Assembly: GCA_964587555.1 (NCBI GenBank) | Contig: CAZPLR010000015.1 | Span: 1-36,209 of the forward strand | DNA: 36,209 nucleotides | Source: JAHHTP01 sp964587555 | GTDB lineage: Bacteria > Bacillota > Clostridia > Oscillospirales > Ruminococcaceae | Reading direction: 5' to 3' | Shown: in pieces, positions 1 through 5,957 of the stretch | Layout: the number at the start of each line of letters is the position of its first letter | Numbering within the stretch: position 1 is the first letter of the stretch | Made by a program: the position numbers and the translations under genes | The notes under the pieces: model-generated | Databases searched by the model: none | The model's input: only the letters and a program-made list of their open reading frames with translations | What the model was told of the DNA's origin: nothing

Positions 1-2
1 GT

Positions 3-71
3 ATAATAGGGTTACGGGATTATGCCGGTTATCTGAAAAAGCATGATCCCGTTTATTTTCGTGACATTTGA
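3..71 (+). CDS. 3' end of an unidentified protein (partial)
   Basis: An open frame enters from the left edge and stops at the TGA at 69-71, reading IIGLRDYAGYLKKHDPVYFR then DI. The composition is protein-like, and the stop lies 34 nt before the kinase gene, which has its own ribosome binding site (AAGGAGAG), so this is probably the tail of an upstream co-directional gene. I do not recognise the family from 22 residues. In other bacteria the neighbour of an N-acetylhexosamine kinase is often a glycoside phosphorylase or nucleotidyltransferase, but nothing here proves that. Confidence 0.4.
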   Translation: MIGLRDYAGYLKKHDPVYFRDI

Positions 72-105
72 TCATTACTAGATGAAAGCAGAAGGAGAGT
101 AGCGT

Positions 106-1212
106 ATGACAGAACCAATCGAATGCAAATTACAAGAGGTATGTAAGCACTTTAGAATCCCGGGGAAATATGTTTCCTACGAACAGATCAAGATGGGAAA
201 CATCAACCAGACCTATAAAGTAAACTACATCGGGCAGGACAATGTGTCCAAAAGCTATATCGTACAGAAGATTAACACCTATGTTTTTAAAAATCCGGAG
301 CAGGTGATGCACAACATCGACTGCGTTACCGAGCATATTCGCGGGAAGAAGCGGGAAGGCGTTACACTTCATTTTCACCATACGACAGAGCACAAGACTT
401 TCGTTAACGACGAAAACGGGTTCTGGAGATTAACGAATTTCATTCCATCCGTCACCTACAATCAGAATCCGACGCCAGAGGTGCTGTACCACGCAGGCGT
501 TGCGTTTGGCGAGTTTCAGACGCAGCTAGGAGATTTTAAAGCTACAAAGCTTTATGAAACGATTCCGGATTTTCACAATACGAAAAAACGTCTGCAAAAG
601 CTGTTTGAGGACGCTCAAAATGATCCTTACGGTCGTGCGGAAAGCGTGAAGGCGGAATTAGATTACATCGCCGACGTGAAAAGCGCTGCCTGCCGCATCA
701 CCGATATGTTGGAAAAAGGGGAATTGCCGCTGCGTGTTACGCACAACGACACCAAGATCAACAATGTTCTATTTGATGAAAGAACGCTTGAAGCGCTGAC
801 GGTAATTGATTTAGACACCGTCATGCCGGGGCTTGTTGGACACGATTTTGGAGATGCCGTCCGTTTTTCCTGTAACACAGAAGCAGAGGACAGCAAAGAT
901 TACGGTAAGGTATCGTTTGACCTTCAGTTATTCCGCGCGTTTACGGAGGGATTTTTATCCCAGACTGGGGAAACGCTTACCAAGGCGGAGATAGATACGC
1001 TGCCGCTTTCGGCGTTCACATTGACGGTTGAGCTTGCGTCACGTTTCCTAGACGACTATCTGGAGGGCGATATCTACTTCAAAATCAATTATCCAGAACA
1101 TAACTTAGTCAGAACCAGATGCCAGCTTGCACTAGCAAAGGATATTGAGAAAAAGCTAGACACGATGGGAGAGATCGTTCATGACTGCGTGAAGAAGGCT
1201 GGCAAACAGTGA
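106..1212 (+). CDS. nahK: N-acetylhexosamine 1-kinase homologue (APH-type phosphotransferase)
   Basis: Likely cytoplasmic kinase that phosphorylates the anomeric carbon of GlcNAc/GalNAc, the second step of the lacto-N-biose/galacto-N-biose salvage route known from bifidobacteria (lnpB/nahK). The 368-residue length matches that family. Features visible here: N-terminal nucleotide-binding part with INQTYKV and YIVQKINTYVF, the catalytic Brenner loop VTHNDTKINNVLFD near residues 204-217 (catalytic Asp in HND), the metal-binding VIDLDTVMPG with DFGDAVRF following, and a C-terminal EGDIYFKINYPEHNLVRTR block that closely resembles bifidobacterial NahK as I remember it. The start is supported by AAGGAGAG ten bases upstream. 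A strong terminator hairpin follows at 1241-1280. Substrate is inferred by similarity; related APH-fold kinases for choline or homoserine are less likely because the C-terminal block is NahK-like. Confidence 0.8.
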   Translation: MTEPIECKLQEVCKHFRIPGKYVSYEQIKMGNINQTYKVNYIGQDNVSKSYIVQKINTYVFKNPEQVMHNIDCVTEHIRGKKREGVTLHFHHTTEHKTFVNDENGFWRLTNFIPSVTYNQNPTPEVLYHAGVAFGEFQTQLGDFKATKLYETIPDFHNTKKRLQKLFEDAQNDPYGRAESVKAELDYIADVKSAACRITDMLEKGELPLRVTHNDTKINNVLFDERTLEALTVIDLDTVMPGLVGHDFGDAVRFSCNTEAEDSKDYGKVSFDLQLFRAFTEGFLSQTGETLTKAEIDTLPLSAFTLTVELASRFLDDYLEGDIYFKINYPEHNLVRTRCQLALAKDIEKKLDTMGEIVHDCVKKAGKQ

Positions 1213-1240
1213 AACATAGATTATAGAAAAATTGACGAAG

Positions 1241-1280
1241 ATAAGCGCGCTCTTTTGGCAAAACAAAGCGCGCTTATTTT
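1241..1280 (+). terminator. Rho-independent terminator after nahK
   Basis: An 11-bp perfect stem, ATAAGCGCGCT (1241-1251) with AGCGCGCTTAT (1267-1277), encloses a 15-nt loop and is followed by TTTT. It separates the kinase gene from the phosphofructokinase gene. Confidence 0.85.
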
Positions 1281-1353
1281 CGCGAAAAATAGGAAGCAAA
1301 AAAGTCTGATTTAATGGTCTTTAGCGCTTTTGAAAGGGAATGGTGTCATCAGC

Positions 1354-2628
1354 ATGACAGTAAGGAATTTAATTGTAGCGCAATCCGGCGGTCCAAGCTG
1401 CGCAATCAACGCAACGCTTGCCGGCGTAATAGAAGCTGCGGCAAAAGCCCCAGAAGTCGAACGTATCATCGGCAGCTTTCATGGGATCGAAGGGATTCTT
1501 TATTCCGACTGGATCGACCTGACCGGAAAAGCTGATAAAGATACGCTGGACAAGCTCAGCGCGACGCCCGCAATGGCTTTGGGGTCCTGTCGGTTCAAGC
1601 TGCCGTCCGATTACCAAGACATGATTTATGCGTCTATCCGCGAAAGATTTTTGGAGCGAAATATTGGTTATTTCCTTTATATCGGCGGAAACGACAGCAT
1701 GGACACGGTGCGTAAGCTTTCAGAATATTTCGCGCTGGTGAAGGAACGTGAGCCTGACGCGCAAATCCCAGTCATCTTTGGGCTTCCGAAAACGATCGAT
1801 AACGATCTCTGCGGGTGCGATCATACGCCCGGCTATGGAAGCGCCGCACGGTATCTTTCGGTTACGGTCAGGGAGCTGATCAAGGATACCGAGATTTACA
1901 GTGTGCCGTCGGTTACGATTGTTGAGGTGATGGGCAGAAGCGCTGGATGGCTGACGCTTGCGGCAGCTATGCCAAGATTCCTTGGCGAGAAAAAGCCGCA
2001 GATTGTCGCAATTCCAGAAACGCCGTTTGACGAGGTTGCATTTTTAGCCCAAATCCGTGCATTGCATAAAACAACACGATCGGTTGTTGCAGTCGTAAGT
2101 GAAGGCATCAAAACGGCAGATGGGAAATATGTCGGTGAAAGTGAGCAAAGCGGCACTATCGACGTGTTTGGTCACACCTATCTAAGCGGCGTCGGCAAAT
2201 ATTTAGAGCGGCTTGTCAAGCATGAGATTGGCTGTAAGGTGCGCTCGATTGAATTGAACCTGATGCAGCGCTGCTCCTCGCATCTTGCGTCAAAAACAGA
2301 TATCGCTGAAAGCCGTGCGGTCGGAGCCTACGGCGTACAGATGGCGCTTGGTGGGCATAGTGGGGAAATGGCTTGTATCCGTCGCAAGGATGGGGAATAC
2401 GAAGCCTATTTTTCCTGTGAGAATATAGCCAGATGCGCCAATGCCGAACGACTTGTTCCAAAGGAGTGGCAGGACTTAGAGGATCCGGAGGTTCAGCGGC
2501 AGATTGTTTCCTATCTTGCGCCGCTCATCAAGGGGCAAGCGGCTGTTTTTGCGGATGAATACGGCAGAGCTGATTACATTGACTGGCTCAAAGATGCAAA
2601 AAGATGCAAAAAGATAATCCTTTTCTAA
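1354..2628 (+). CDS. Diphosphate-type 6-phosphofructokinase
   Basis: Phosphorylates fructose 6-phosphate to fructose 1,6-bisphosphate in glycolysis, very likely with pyrophosphate as donor and therefore reversibly. Visible motifs: N-terminal IVAQSGGPSCAINA, GGNDSMDTV (the position that is Gly in ATP enzymes is Asp), GLPKTIDNDL (Lys where ATP enzymes have Gly), VEVMGRSAGWLTLAAA and IPETPF. Asp plus Lys at these two sites is the known signature for PPi use. The Asn in GGND replaces the Asp of the usual GGDD/GGDG. I chose the ATG at 1354 (424 residues) over an upstream TTG at 1330 because it starts directly at the Rossmann strand. The 3' end carries a 12-bp tandem repeat (AAAGATGCAAAA type) that changes the C-terminus from DAKR-stop to DAKRCKKIILF-stop; the second copy of this region at 2765 lacks it, so the true C-terminus is uncertain. 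Confidence 0.85.
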   Translation: MTVRNLIVAQSGGPSCAINATLAGVIEAAAKAPEVERIIGSFHGIEGILYSDWIDLTGKADKDTLDKLSATPAMALGSCRFKLPSDYQDMIYASIRERFLERNIGYFLYIGGNDSMDTVRKLSEYFALVKEREPDAQIPVIFGLPKTIDNDLCGCDHTPGYGSAARYLSVTVRELIKDTEIYSVPSVTIVEVMGRSAGWLTLAAAMPRFLGEKKPQIVAIPETPFDEVAFLAQIRALHKTTRSVVAVVSEGIKTADGKYVGESEQSGTIDVFGHTYLSGVGKYLERLVKHEIGCKVRSIELNLMQRCSSHLASKTDIAESRAVGAYGVQMALGGHSGEMACIRRKDGEYEAYFSCENIARCANAERLVPKEWQDLEDPEVQRQIVSYLAPLIKGQAAVFADEYGRADYIDWLKDAKRCKKIILF

Positions 2629-2942
2629 AATGTTCGACCATTTATAGAGCTTATAGAGCGGAATTGCAGCTGAACAATTCATATTTTATTTTACGAGAGG
2701 TATATGAGGTATATGTGGAAAAACTTGAAATTAAAAGGGGCACACTGCAGGATGNNNNNNNNNNGGCAAGCGGCTGTTTTTGTGGATGAATACGGCAGAG
2801 CTGATTACATTGACTGGCTCAAAGATGCAAAAAGATAATCCTTTTCTAAAATATTCTACCATTTGACCAATTTTTATTTTACGAGAGGTATATGAGGTAT
2901 ATGTGGAAAAATTTGAAATTATAAAGAGCACACTGCAGGATG
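2534..2942. repeat. Duplicated pfk 3' end flanking a scaffold gap
   Basis: Bases 2534-2754 and 2765-2942 are two diverged copies of the same DNA: the last ~95 bases of the pfk gene plus its downstream region ending in CACACTGCAGGATG. Ten Ns lie exactly between the end of copy A and the beginning of copy B. Copy B has indels relative to A (a missing 12-bp repeat unit in the coding part and a ~30-bp difference after the stop). This is what is expected when two contigs overlap but differ by strain variation and a scaffolder joins them with a nominal gap. A real tandem duplication is possible but less likely. Confidence 0.8.
2597..2622 (+). repeat. 12-bp tandem repeat at the pfk C-terminus
   Basis: AAAGATGCAAAA-type units are repeated head to tail near 2597-2622. 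The extra unit is in frame but moves the stop codon from the position seen in copy B (DAKR-stop) and adds seven residues. Slippage during replication, or a sequencing/assembly error at the contig end, could both produce it. Confidence 0.6.
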
Positions 2943-2973
2943 CAGATTTCTTGTTTAGGCTTATGAACCATCC

Positions 2974-3092
2974 TTTAGACGAAAATCGTCTTATGACTTC
3001 TTGGAAGTGTTTATAGAAGCAGGCAAAAAGTCTGCATTTTCAAGAGGCTTCCCGTTTTTCGCTTGTGTCTTCTCCATAACGCCATATAAATT
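2974..3092 (+). repeat. Dispersed intergenic repeat, copy 1
   Basis: About 119 bp that align almost end to end with 18684-18803, at roughly three quarters identity by eye. Shared landmarks are AGACG-AAA-TCGTCTTAT, CTTCTTG-AAGTGTTTATAGAAG, ATTTTCAA, TTCCCGTTTTCGCTTG and CGCCATA. The first landmark is a perfect 6-bp hairpin (AGACGA 2977-2982 with TCGTCT 2986-2991). A second can form between CTTCT and AGAAG. The copy lies upstream of yabP on the same strand. No reading frame is conserved between copies, so it looks like a non-coding element such as a small non-autonomous repeat or a structured RNA. Confidence 0.7.
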
Positions 3093-3105
3093 AGTGCAGT
3101 GATTC

Positions 3106-3134
3106 TCACATTTCCGCCTCTAAACGCATAGAAT
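3106..3134 (+). promoter_or_regulatory. Sigma-E-like promoter of yabP
   Basis: TCACATT (3106-3112), a 14-bp spacer and CATAGAAT (3127-3134) match the mother-cell sigma-E consensus (KMATATT, 13-15 bp, CATACANT) at 6 of 7 and 7 of 8 positions. The yabP ribosome binding site AAAGGAGGGG follows at 3141-3150. yabP is known to be sigma-E dependent in Bacillus, which fits. Confidence 0.65.
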
Positions 3135-3155
3135 GGGCTTAAAGGAGGGGAATAT

Positions 3156-3509
3156 ATGCAGTACAGTGCTTTACAATCAGTTCAGACAACATCGCCCCAA
3201 AGCCTTTTTGGCGGCACAGGCAGCACGGCGCAGATCGAGGCTCCGCAGCAAAGCGATATCACGCTGCAAAATAGAAAAGAATTGCACATCACCGGTATAA
3301 AAGAGGTTGTTTCCTATCACGAGGGGGAGGTGCTGATGATTACCTCGCTGGGTGCGCTGCACATTTACGGGGAGCATTTGCAGATCGAGGATCTTTCCGT
3401 TGCAAACCATCACTGCCACATCACCGGACAGATCAACGGCTTTTTGTACGATAAAACGGTATCTGATCAAAATGAAAAGCGTGGTTTTTGGAGTAAGGTA
3501 TTCCGGTAA
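3156..3509 (+). CDS. yabP: Sporulation protein YabP
   Basis: Mother-cell sporulation protein of the YabP/YqfC family; the Bacillus protein is needed for spore formation and acts in or around the forespore envelope. The 117-residue protein has an unordered Gln/Ser/Thr-rich N-terminus and, from about residue 34, the family core: LQNRKELHITGIKEVVSYH, then LMITSLGALHIYGEHLQIEDL, a second short beta-type segment HITGQINGFLYD, and the basic ending FWSKVFR that is typical of the family. The start has an ideal AAAGGAGGGG six bases upstream. The next genes are divIC-like and yabR-like as in Bacillus yabP-yabQ-divIC-yabR, but no yabQ fits in the 147-bp space. Confidence 0.85.
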   Translation: MQYSALQSVQTTSPQSLFGGTGSTAQIEAPQQSDITLQNRKELHITGIKEVVSYHEGEVLMITSLGALHIYGEHLQIEDLSVANHHCHITGQINGFLYDKTVSDQNEKRGFWSKVFR

Positions 3510-3579
3510 TTGCGACCTACAGTCCTACAAAGGAAATGGTTAAAAACAAAAAAATGAGGAAAAAATCTTGCAAAAGCTC

Positions 3580-3608
3580 TTGATTATTTTTAGGATTTCG
3601 TATATAAT
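3580..3608 (+). promoter_or_regulatory. Sigma-A promoter of the divIC-yabR pair
   Basis: TTGATT (3580-3585), a 17-bp spacer and a perfect TATAAT (3603-3608) lie about 50 bases before the divIC-like start. It would uncouple this housekeeping pair from the sporulation promoter in front of yabP. Confidence 0.75.
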
Positions 3609-3662
3609 AGAATTGTATTGAAATCTTTACTTGCTGCAAAGAAAAAGAGGTTGTGATTGAAG

Positions 3663-3965
3663 ATGAAAGCAAGCGCGAAAAAAGAAAAGATGTCGGTCAA
3701 GAAGCTCATCACGATCGTAGCTCTGGCTGTGTTTATTCTCTACATATTGGTCTGCGTTATCACGATCAGCATCGACATTAAGCAGCATAAGACCGAGTTG
3801 GCGGCGTTGAACGAGAGGCTTGAAAACCAAGAGATACTCAACGGAGAGCTTTCCGATATGATTGATTCCGGAGAGGTAGAGGATTACATTCTCCGCATTG
3901 CCAGGGAGAAATACGGTTATGTATTTCCGGATGAAGAAGTTTTCGTTGACATCTCTGGCAAATAA
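3663..3965 (+). CDS. divIC: DivIC/FtsL-type septum formation protein
   Basis: Single-pass divisome protein that in Bacillus links FtsL and DivIB at the division septum. The 100-residue protein has a short Lys-rich cytoplasmic start, one membrane segment (LITIVALAVFILYILVCVIT, about residues 16-35), then a heptad-like helix (LAALNERLENQEILNGEL) that would form the extracellular coiled coil, and the conserved ending YILRIAREKYGYVFPDEEVF. The length and order are those of the DivIC/FtsB family, and the place between yabP and an S1 gene matches Bacillus synteny. AAAGAGG lies 12 nt before ATG 3663 and 6 nt before an in-frame TTG at 3657, so a TTG start two codons earlier is possible. Confidence 0.8.
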   Translation: MKASAKKEKMSVKKLITIVALAVFILYILVCVITISIDIKQHKTELAALNERLENQEILNGELSDMIDSGEVEDYILRIAREKYGYVFPDEEVFVDISGK

Positions 3966-4006
3966 AACCGCCGAAAGCAAACAAATTTGTAGGAGGATCA
4001 CTTTTC

Positions 4007-4504
4007 ATGCAATATGAAGTCGGCAAAATCGTTGACGGAGTAGTAACCGGAATTACGAAATATGGGGCGTTTGTTGACATTGGTGACGGGCAGACAGGGC
4101 TGGTACATATTTCGGAGATATCTACGCAGTATGTAAACGATGTGTCGGAGCACTTACAGAACGGGCAGTCGGTCAAGGTTAAAATCTTGGGGATAAACGA
4201 TCGCGGAAGATTCAATCTTTCGATCCGTAAAGCTTTGCCGACAGAGCTGGATGCTGGTCGTACGAAGTCGTTTAATCGTGCAGAAAAGTCGTCCTTTTCA
4301 GGTGCAAACCGGGGTTTATCGGCGCAGAAGTACGATAATCGCAATAACAGGCGCGATCGTGAAGAAAGTGCGTCTTCACGCCCATCGGGATTTGAGGATA
4401 TGCTATCGAAATTTATGCACTCCAGCGATGAAAAGCTCAGCGATATGCGCAAACAACCGAGTAATCGACGTGGCGCATACCAAAAAAAGGAAAGTCATAA
4501 GTAA
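4007..4504 (+). CDS. yabR: S1 RNA-binding domain protein, YabR-like
   Basis: A small cytoplasmic RNA-binding protein. One S1 domain occupies residues 1-75, with the typical VGKIVDGVVTGITKYGAFVD, TGLVHISEIS, and VKVKILGINDRGRFNLSIRK strands. The remaining ~90 residues are a polar, Arg/Ser/Asn-rich, probably disordered tail ending in KKESHK, which suggests non-specific RNA or ribosome contact. The family (also called general stress protein 13-like/YabR) has no settled function. AGGAGG lies 9-10 nt before the ATG. It is the last gene of the divIC transcription unit and ends at a strong hairpin shared with the convergent xer gene. Confidence 0.8.
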   Translation: MQYEVGKIVDGVVTGITKYGAFVDIGDGQTGLVHISEISTQYVNDVSEHLQNGQSVKVKILGINDRGRFNLSIRKALPTELDAGRTKSFNRAEKSSFSGANRGLSAQKYDNRNNRRDREESASSRPSGFEDMLSKFMHSSDEKLSDMRKQPSNRRGAYQKKESHK

Positions 4505-4516
4505 CTTAGTTTTGAT

Positions 4517-4569
4517 CATGAAAAACAAGGAGAAAGCAGGTTTTATCCGCTTTCGCCTTGTTTTTCATG
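4517..4569. terminator. Bidirectional terminator between yabR and xer
   Basis: A 21-bp stem with a single mismatch: CATGAAAAACAAGG-A-GAAAGC (4517-4537) against GCTTTCGCCTTGTTTTTCATG (4549-4569), with a short loop AGGTTTTATCC. The arm contains A-runs/T-runs so it can end transcription in both directions. Its right end overlaps the xer stop codon. Confidence 0.8.
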
Positions 4570-5752
4570 TTTCTTCTGATGACTCTGTTTCGGCTATATC
4601 AGGCGTCTGCGTAGTTGATGCAGAGTTCTCTTCCTTCCGCTTTGCAGCATGTGCTTTGGCGGAGGTCTGCGGCGGCGTGGCGGTCAAATCTGCCGTCGGT
4701 TTTTGCTTTTTGGAGGTTTTAACACCTTTGGTGCCTTTCGGCAGCGATTCACGCTTTCTGCGATGAAGAGTTGCCGTGGGAGAATTTTGCAGTGCGTTTT
4801 CCGTCTGTCGGTTTGCTACATGTGTGTAAATCTCGGTATTCGCCAAATTGGTGTGCCCAAGAATTTCCTGTAAAATGCGGATATCTACATTTCCATGCTG
4901 ATACATCATGGTTGCCGCCGTGTGCCGCAGCTTATGTGGCGACAAGCCTTGCCCTGCAAGTCCGATCTTCTGCATATACTTGTCGAGCATTAGCTCAACC
5001 TGTCGGTTACAGAGGCGGTTCCCGTGCTGTGATAAAAACAGCGCGTCCTCATCCTCTGGATTTTTTATCACTTTACAGGTAGATTTTCGCACGAGCAGGT
5101 AATCCTCTAAAGCGTCCATGCAGGCATCATTTAAATAAATGATACGTTCTTTGTTTCCTTTTCCTAAAATTCTGACATTTCTTCCTTGTATATCAGATAA
5201 ATTGATTCCAACCAATTCAGACAACCGCATACCGCAGTTAATAAGCAGCGTTATAATGCAATAATCTCTGGCTTGATGTCTGCCATCAATCGCGTTGAGA
5301 AGATCAATACATTGTTCCAAGGTCAAGAATTTTGGCAAGGCGCGTCGGAGCGAGGGCATTTCCAGCTCGGTTGTCGGATCGTTTGGAATGTAGTGCATCT
5401 TGACGTGGATATAGTCGAAAAAGGTGTGAAGCGAGGACGCTTTGCGAGCGCGGGCGGCAGGCTCATTTTGCCGATATTTGGTCAAGTAGTGCAGATAGCC
5501 ATACAGATCCTGCAACGTAACAGTTGACAACAGCTTGGCGTCGACATCCATAATATCGATTTCAGCATCCGGCGTATTAGGTTCGACCATATGACGGGCA
5601 GATTTTAAATATCGGAAAAAAGTTCTTAAGTCTAGAAAGTATTCATCGACAGTTTTTTCCGAGCGTGCTTTAACGTTTTCCAGGTAAGATAAAAACTCAT
5701 GCAGGATCGGCGGTGTTTGCGCGAATGGATCGTTTATCACTGAATTAGGCAT
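4565..5752 (-). CDS. Tyrosine recombinase, XerC/XerD family
   Basis: Site-specific recombinase; in this family XerC/XerD resolves chromosome dimers at dif. The SAM-like N-terminal core-binding domain covers about residues 15-135. The catalytic domain shows all expected residues: Arg in NCGMRLSELVG, Lys in ILGKGNKERI, HKLRH (in LSPHKLRHTAA), His in LGHTN and the nucleophile Tyr in NTEIYTHV. After the tyrosine the protein runs on for about 80 residues of Lys/Thr/Ser/Pro-rich low-complexity sequence, unusual since Xer proteins normally end within 15-25 residues. The start at 5752 (395 aa) is chosen because GGGGAGGAG sits 8 nt upstream; an ATG at 5776 overlaps that site and has no site of its own. 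XerC, XerD or another integrase cannot be told apart by eye. Confidence 0.85.
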   Translation of the reverse strand: MPNSVINDPFAQTPPILHEFLSYLENVKARSEKTVDEYFLDLRTFFRYLKSARHMVEPNTPDAEIDIMDVDAKLLSTVTLQDLYGYLHYLTKYRQNEPAARARKASSLHTFFDYIHVKMHYIPNDPTTELEMPSLRRALPKFLTLEQCIDLLNAIDGRHQARDYCIITLLINCGMRLSELVGINLSDIQGRNVRILGKGNKERIIYLNDACMDALEDYLLVRKSTCKVIKNPEDEDALFLSQHGNRLCNRQVELMLDKYMQKIGLAGQGLSPHKLRHTAATMMYQHGNVDIRILQEILGHTNLANTEIYTHVANRQTENALQNSPTATLHRRKRESLPKGTKGVKTSKKQKPTADLTATPPQTSAKAHAAKRKEENSASTTQTPDIAETESSEET

Positions 5753-5782
5753 ATGTAAAGCTCCTCCCCATATCAAAAGCTT

Positions 5783-5820
5783 AAAAATATTCGCAAAATA
5801 GTTATTTTGCGAATATTTTT
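5783..5820. promoter_or_regulatory. Perfect 18-bp palindrome in the xer leader
   Basis: AAAAATATTCGCAAAATA (5783-5800), two bases, then its exact complement (5803-5820). It lies between the xer promoter -10 (5833-5838) and the xer ribosome binding site (5761-5768), so in the xer mRNA it is a hairpin starting about ten bases after the transcription start and followed by UUUUUAAG. It may be an operator for a dimeric regulator, an attenuator, or a recombination site acted on by the enzyme itself. Confidence 0.6.
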
Positions 5821-5832
5821 TAATTCTTTCCT

Positions 5833-5861
5833 ATTATAGCATATTCTAAATTTTTTTGCAA
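5833..5861 (-). promoter_or_regulatory. Sigma-A promoter of xer
   Basis: On the minus strand TTGCAA (5861-5856), a 17-bp spacer and TATAAT (5838-5833). It is upstream of the palindrome and is the only good promoter in the ligA-xer interval. Confidence 0.75.
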
Positions 5862-5892
5862 GTATCTGCATTACAAGTTATCTTGTAAAAAT

Positions 5893-5939
5893 AAAAAAAT
5901 CGCATTACAATCTACTTCTACCTACTTCTACGCAATGCG
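5893..5939 (-). terminator. Terminator after ligA
   Basis: Read on the minus strand, CGCATT (5939-5934) pairs with AATGCG (5906-5901) and is followed by ATTTTTTTATTTTT. The loop carries a tandem repeat of GTAGAAGTAG (plus-strand CTACTTCTAC at 5912-5921 and 5922-5931). It begins about 20 bases after the ligA stop codon. The stem is only 6 bp, hence moderate confidence. Confidence 0.55.
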
Positions 5940-5957
5940 GCGTCAAATATCATTTGC

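Noticed and set aside
2604..2789. ORF reading through the run of Ns
   Set aside because: It crosses undetermined bases and the duplicated pfk tail; an assembly product.
5783..5820. Palindrome as a dif site or a ligA terminator
   Set aside because: A dif site is an asymmetric 28-bp sequence with two 11-bp arms and a 6-bp centre; this one is fully symmetric with AT-rich arms. ligA already has a terminator upstream and the xer promoter lies between.
5912..5931. Tandem 10-mer as CRISPR or iteron array
   Set aside because: Only two units without spacers; part of a terminator loop.
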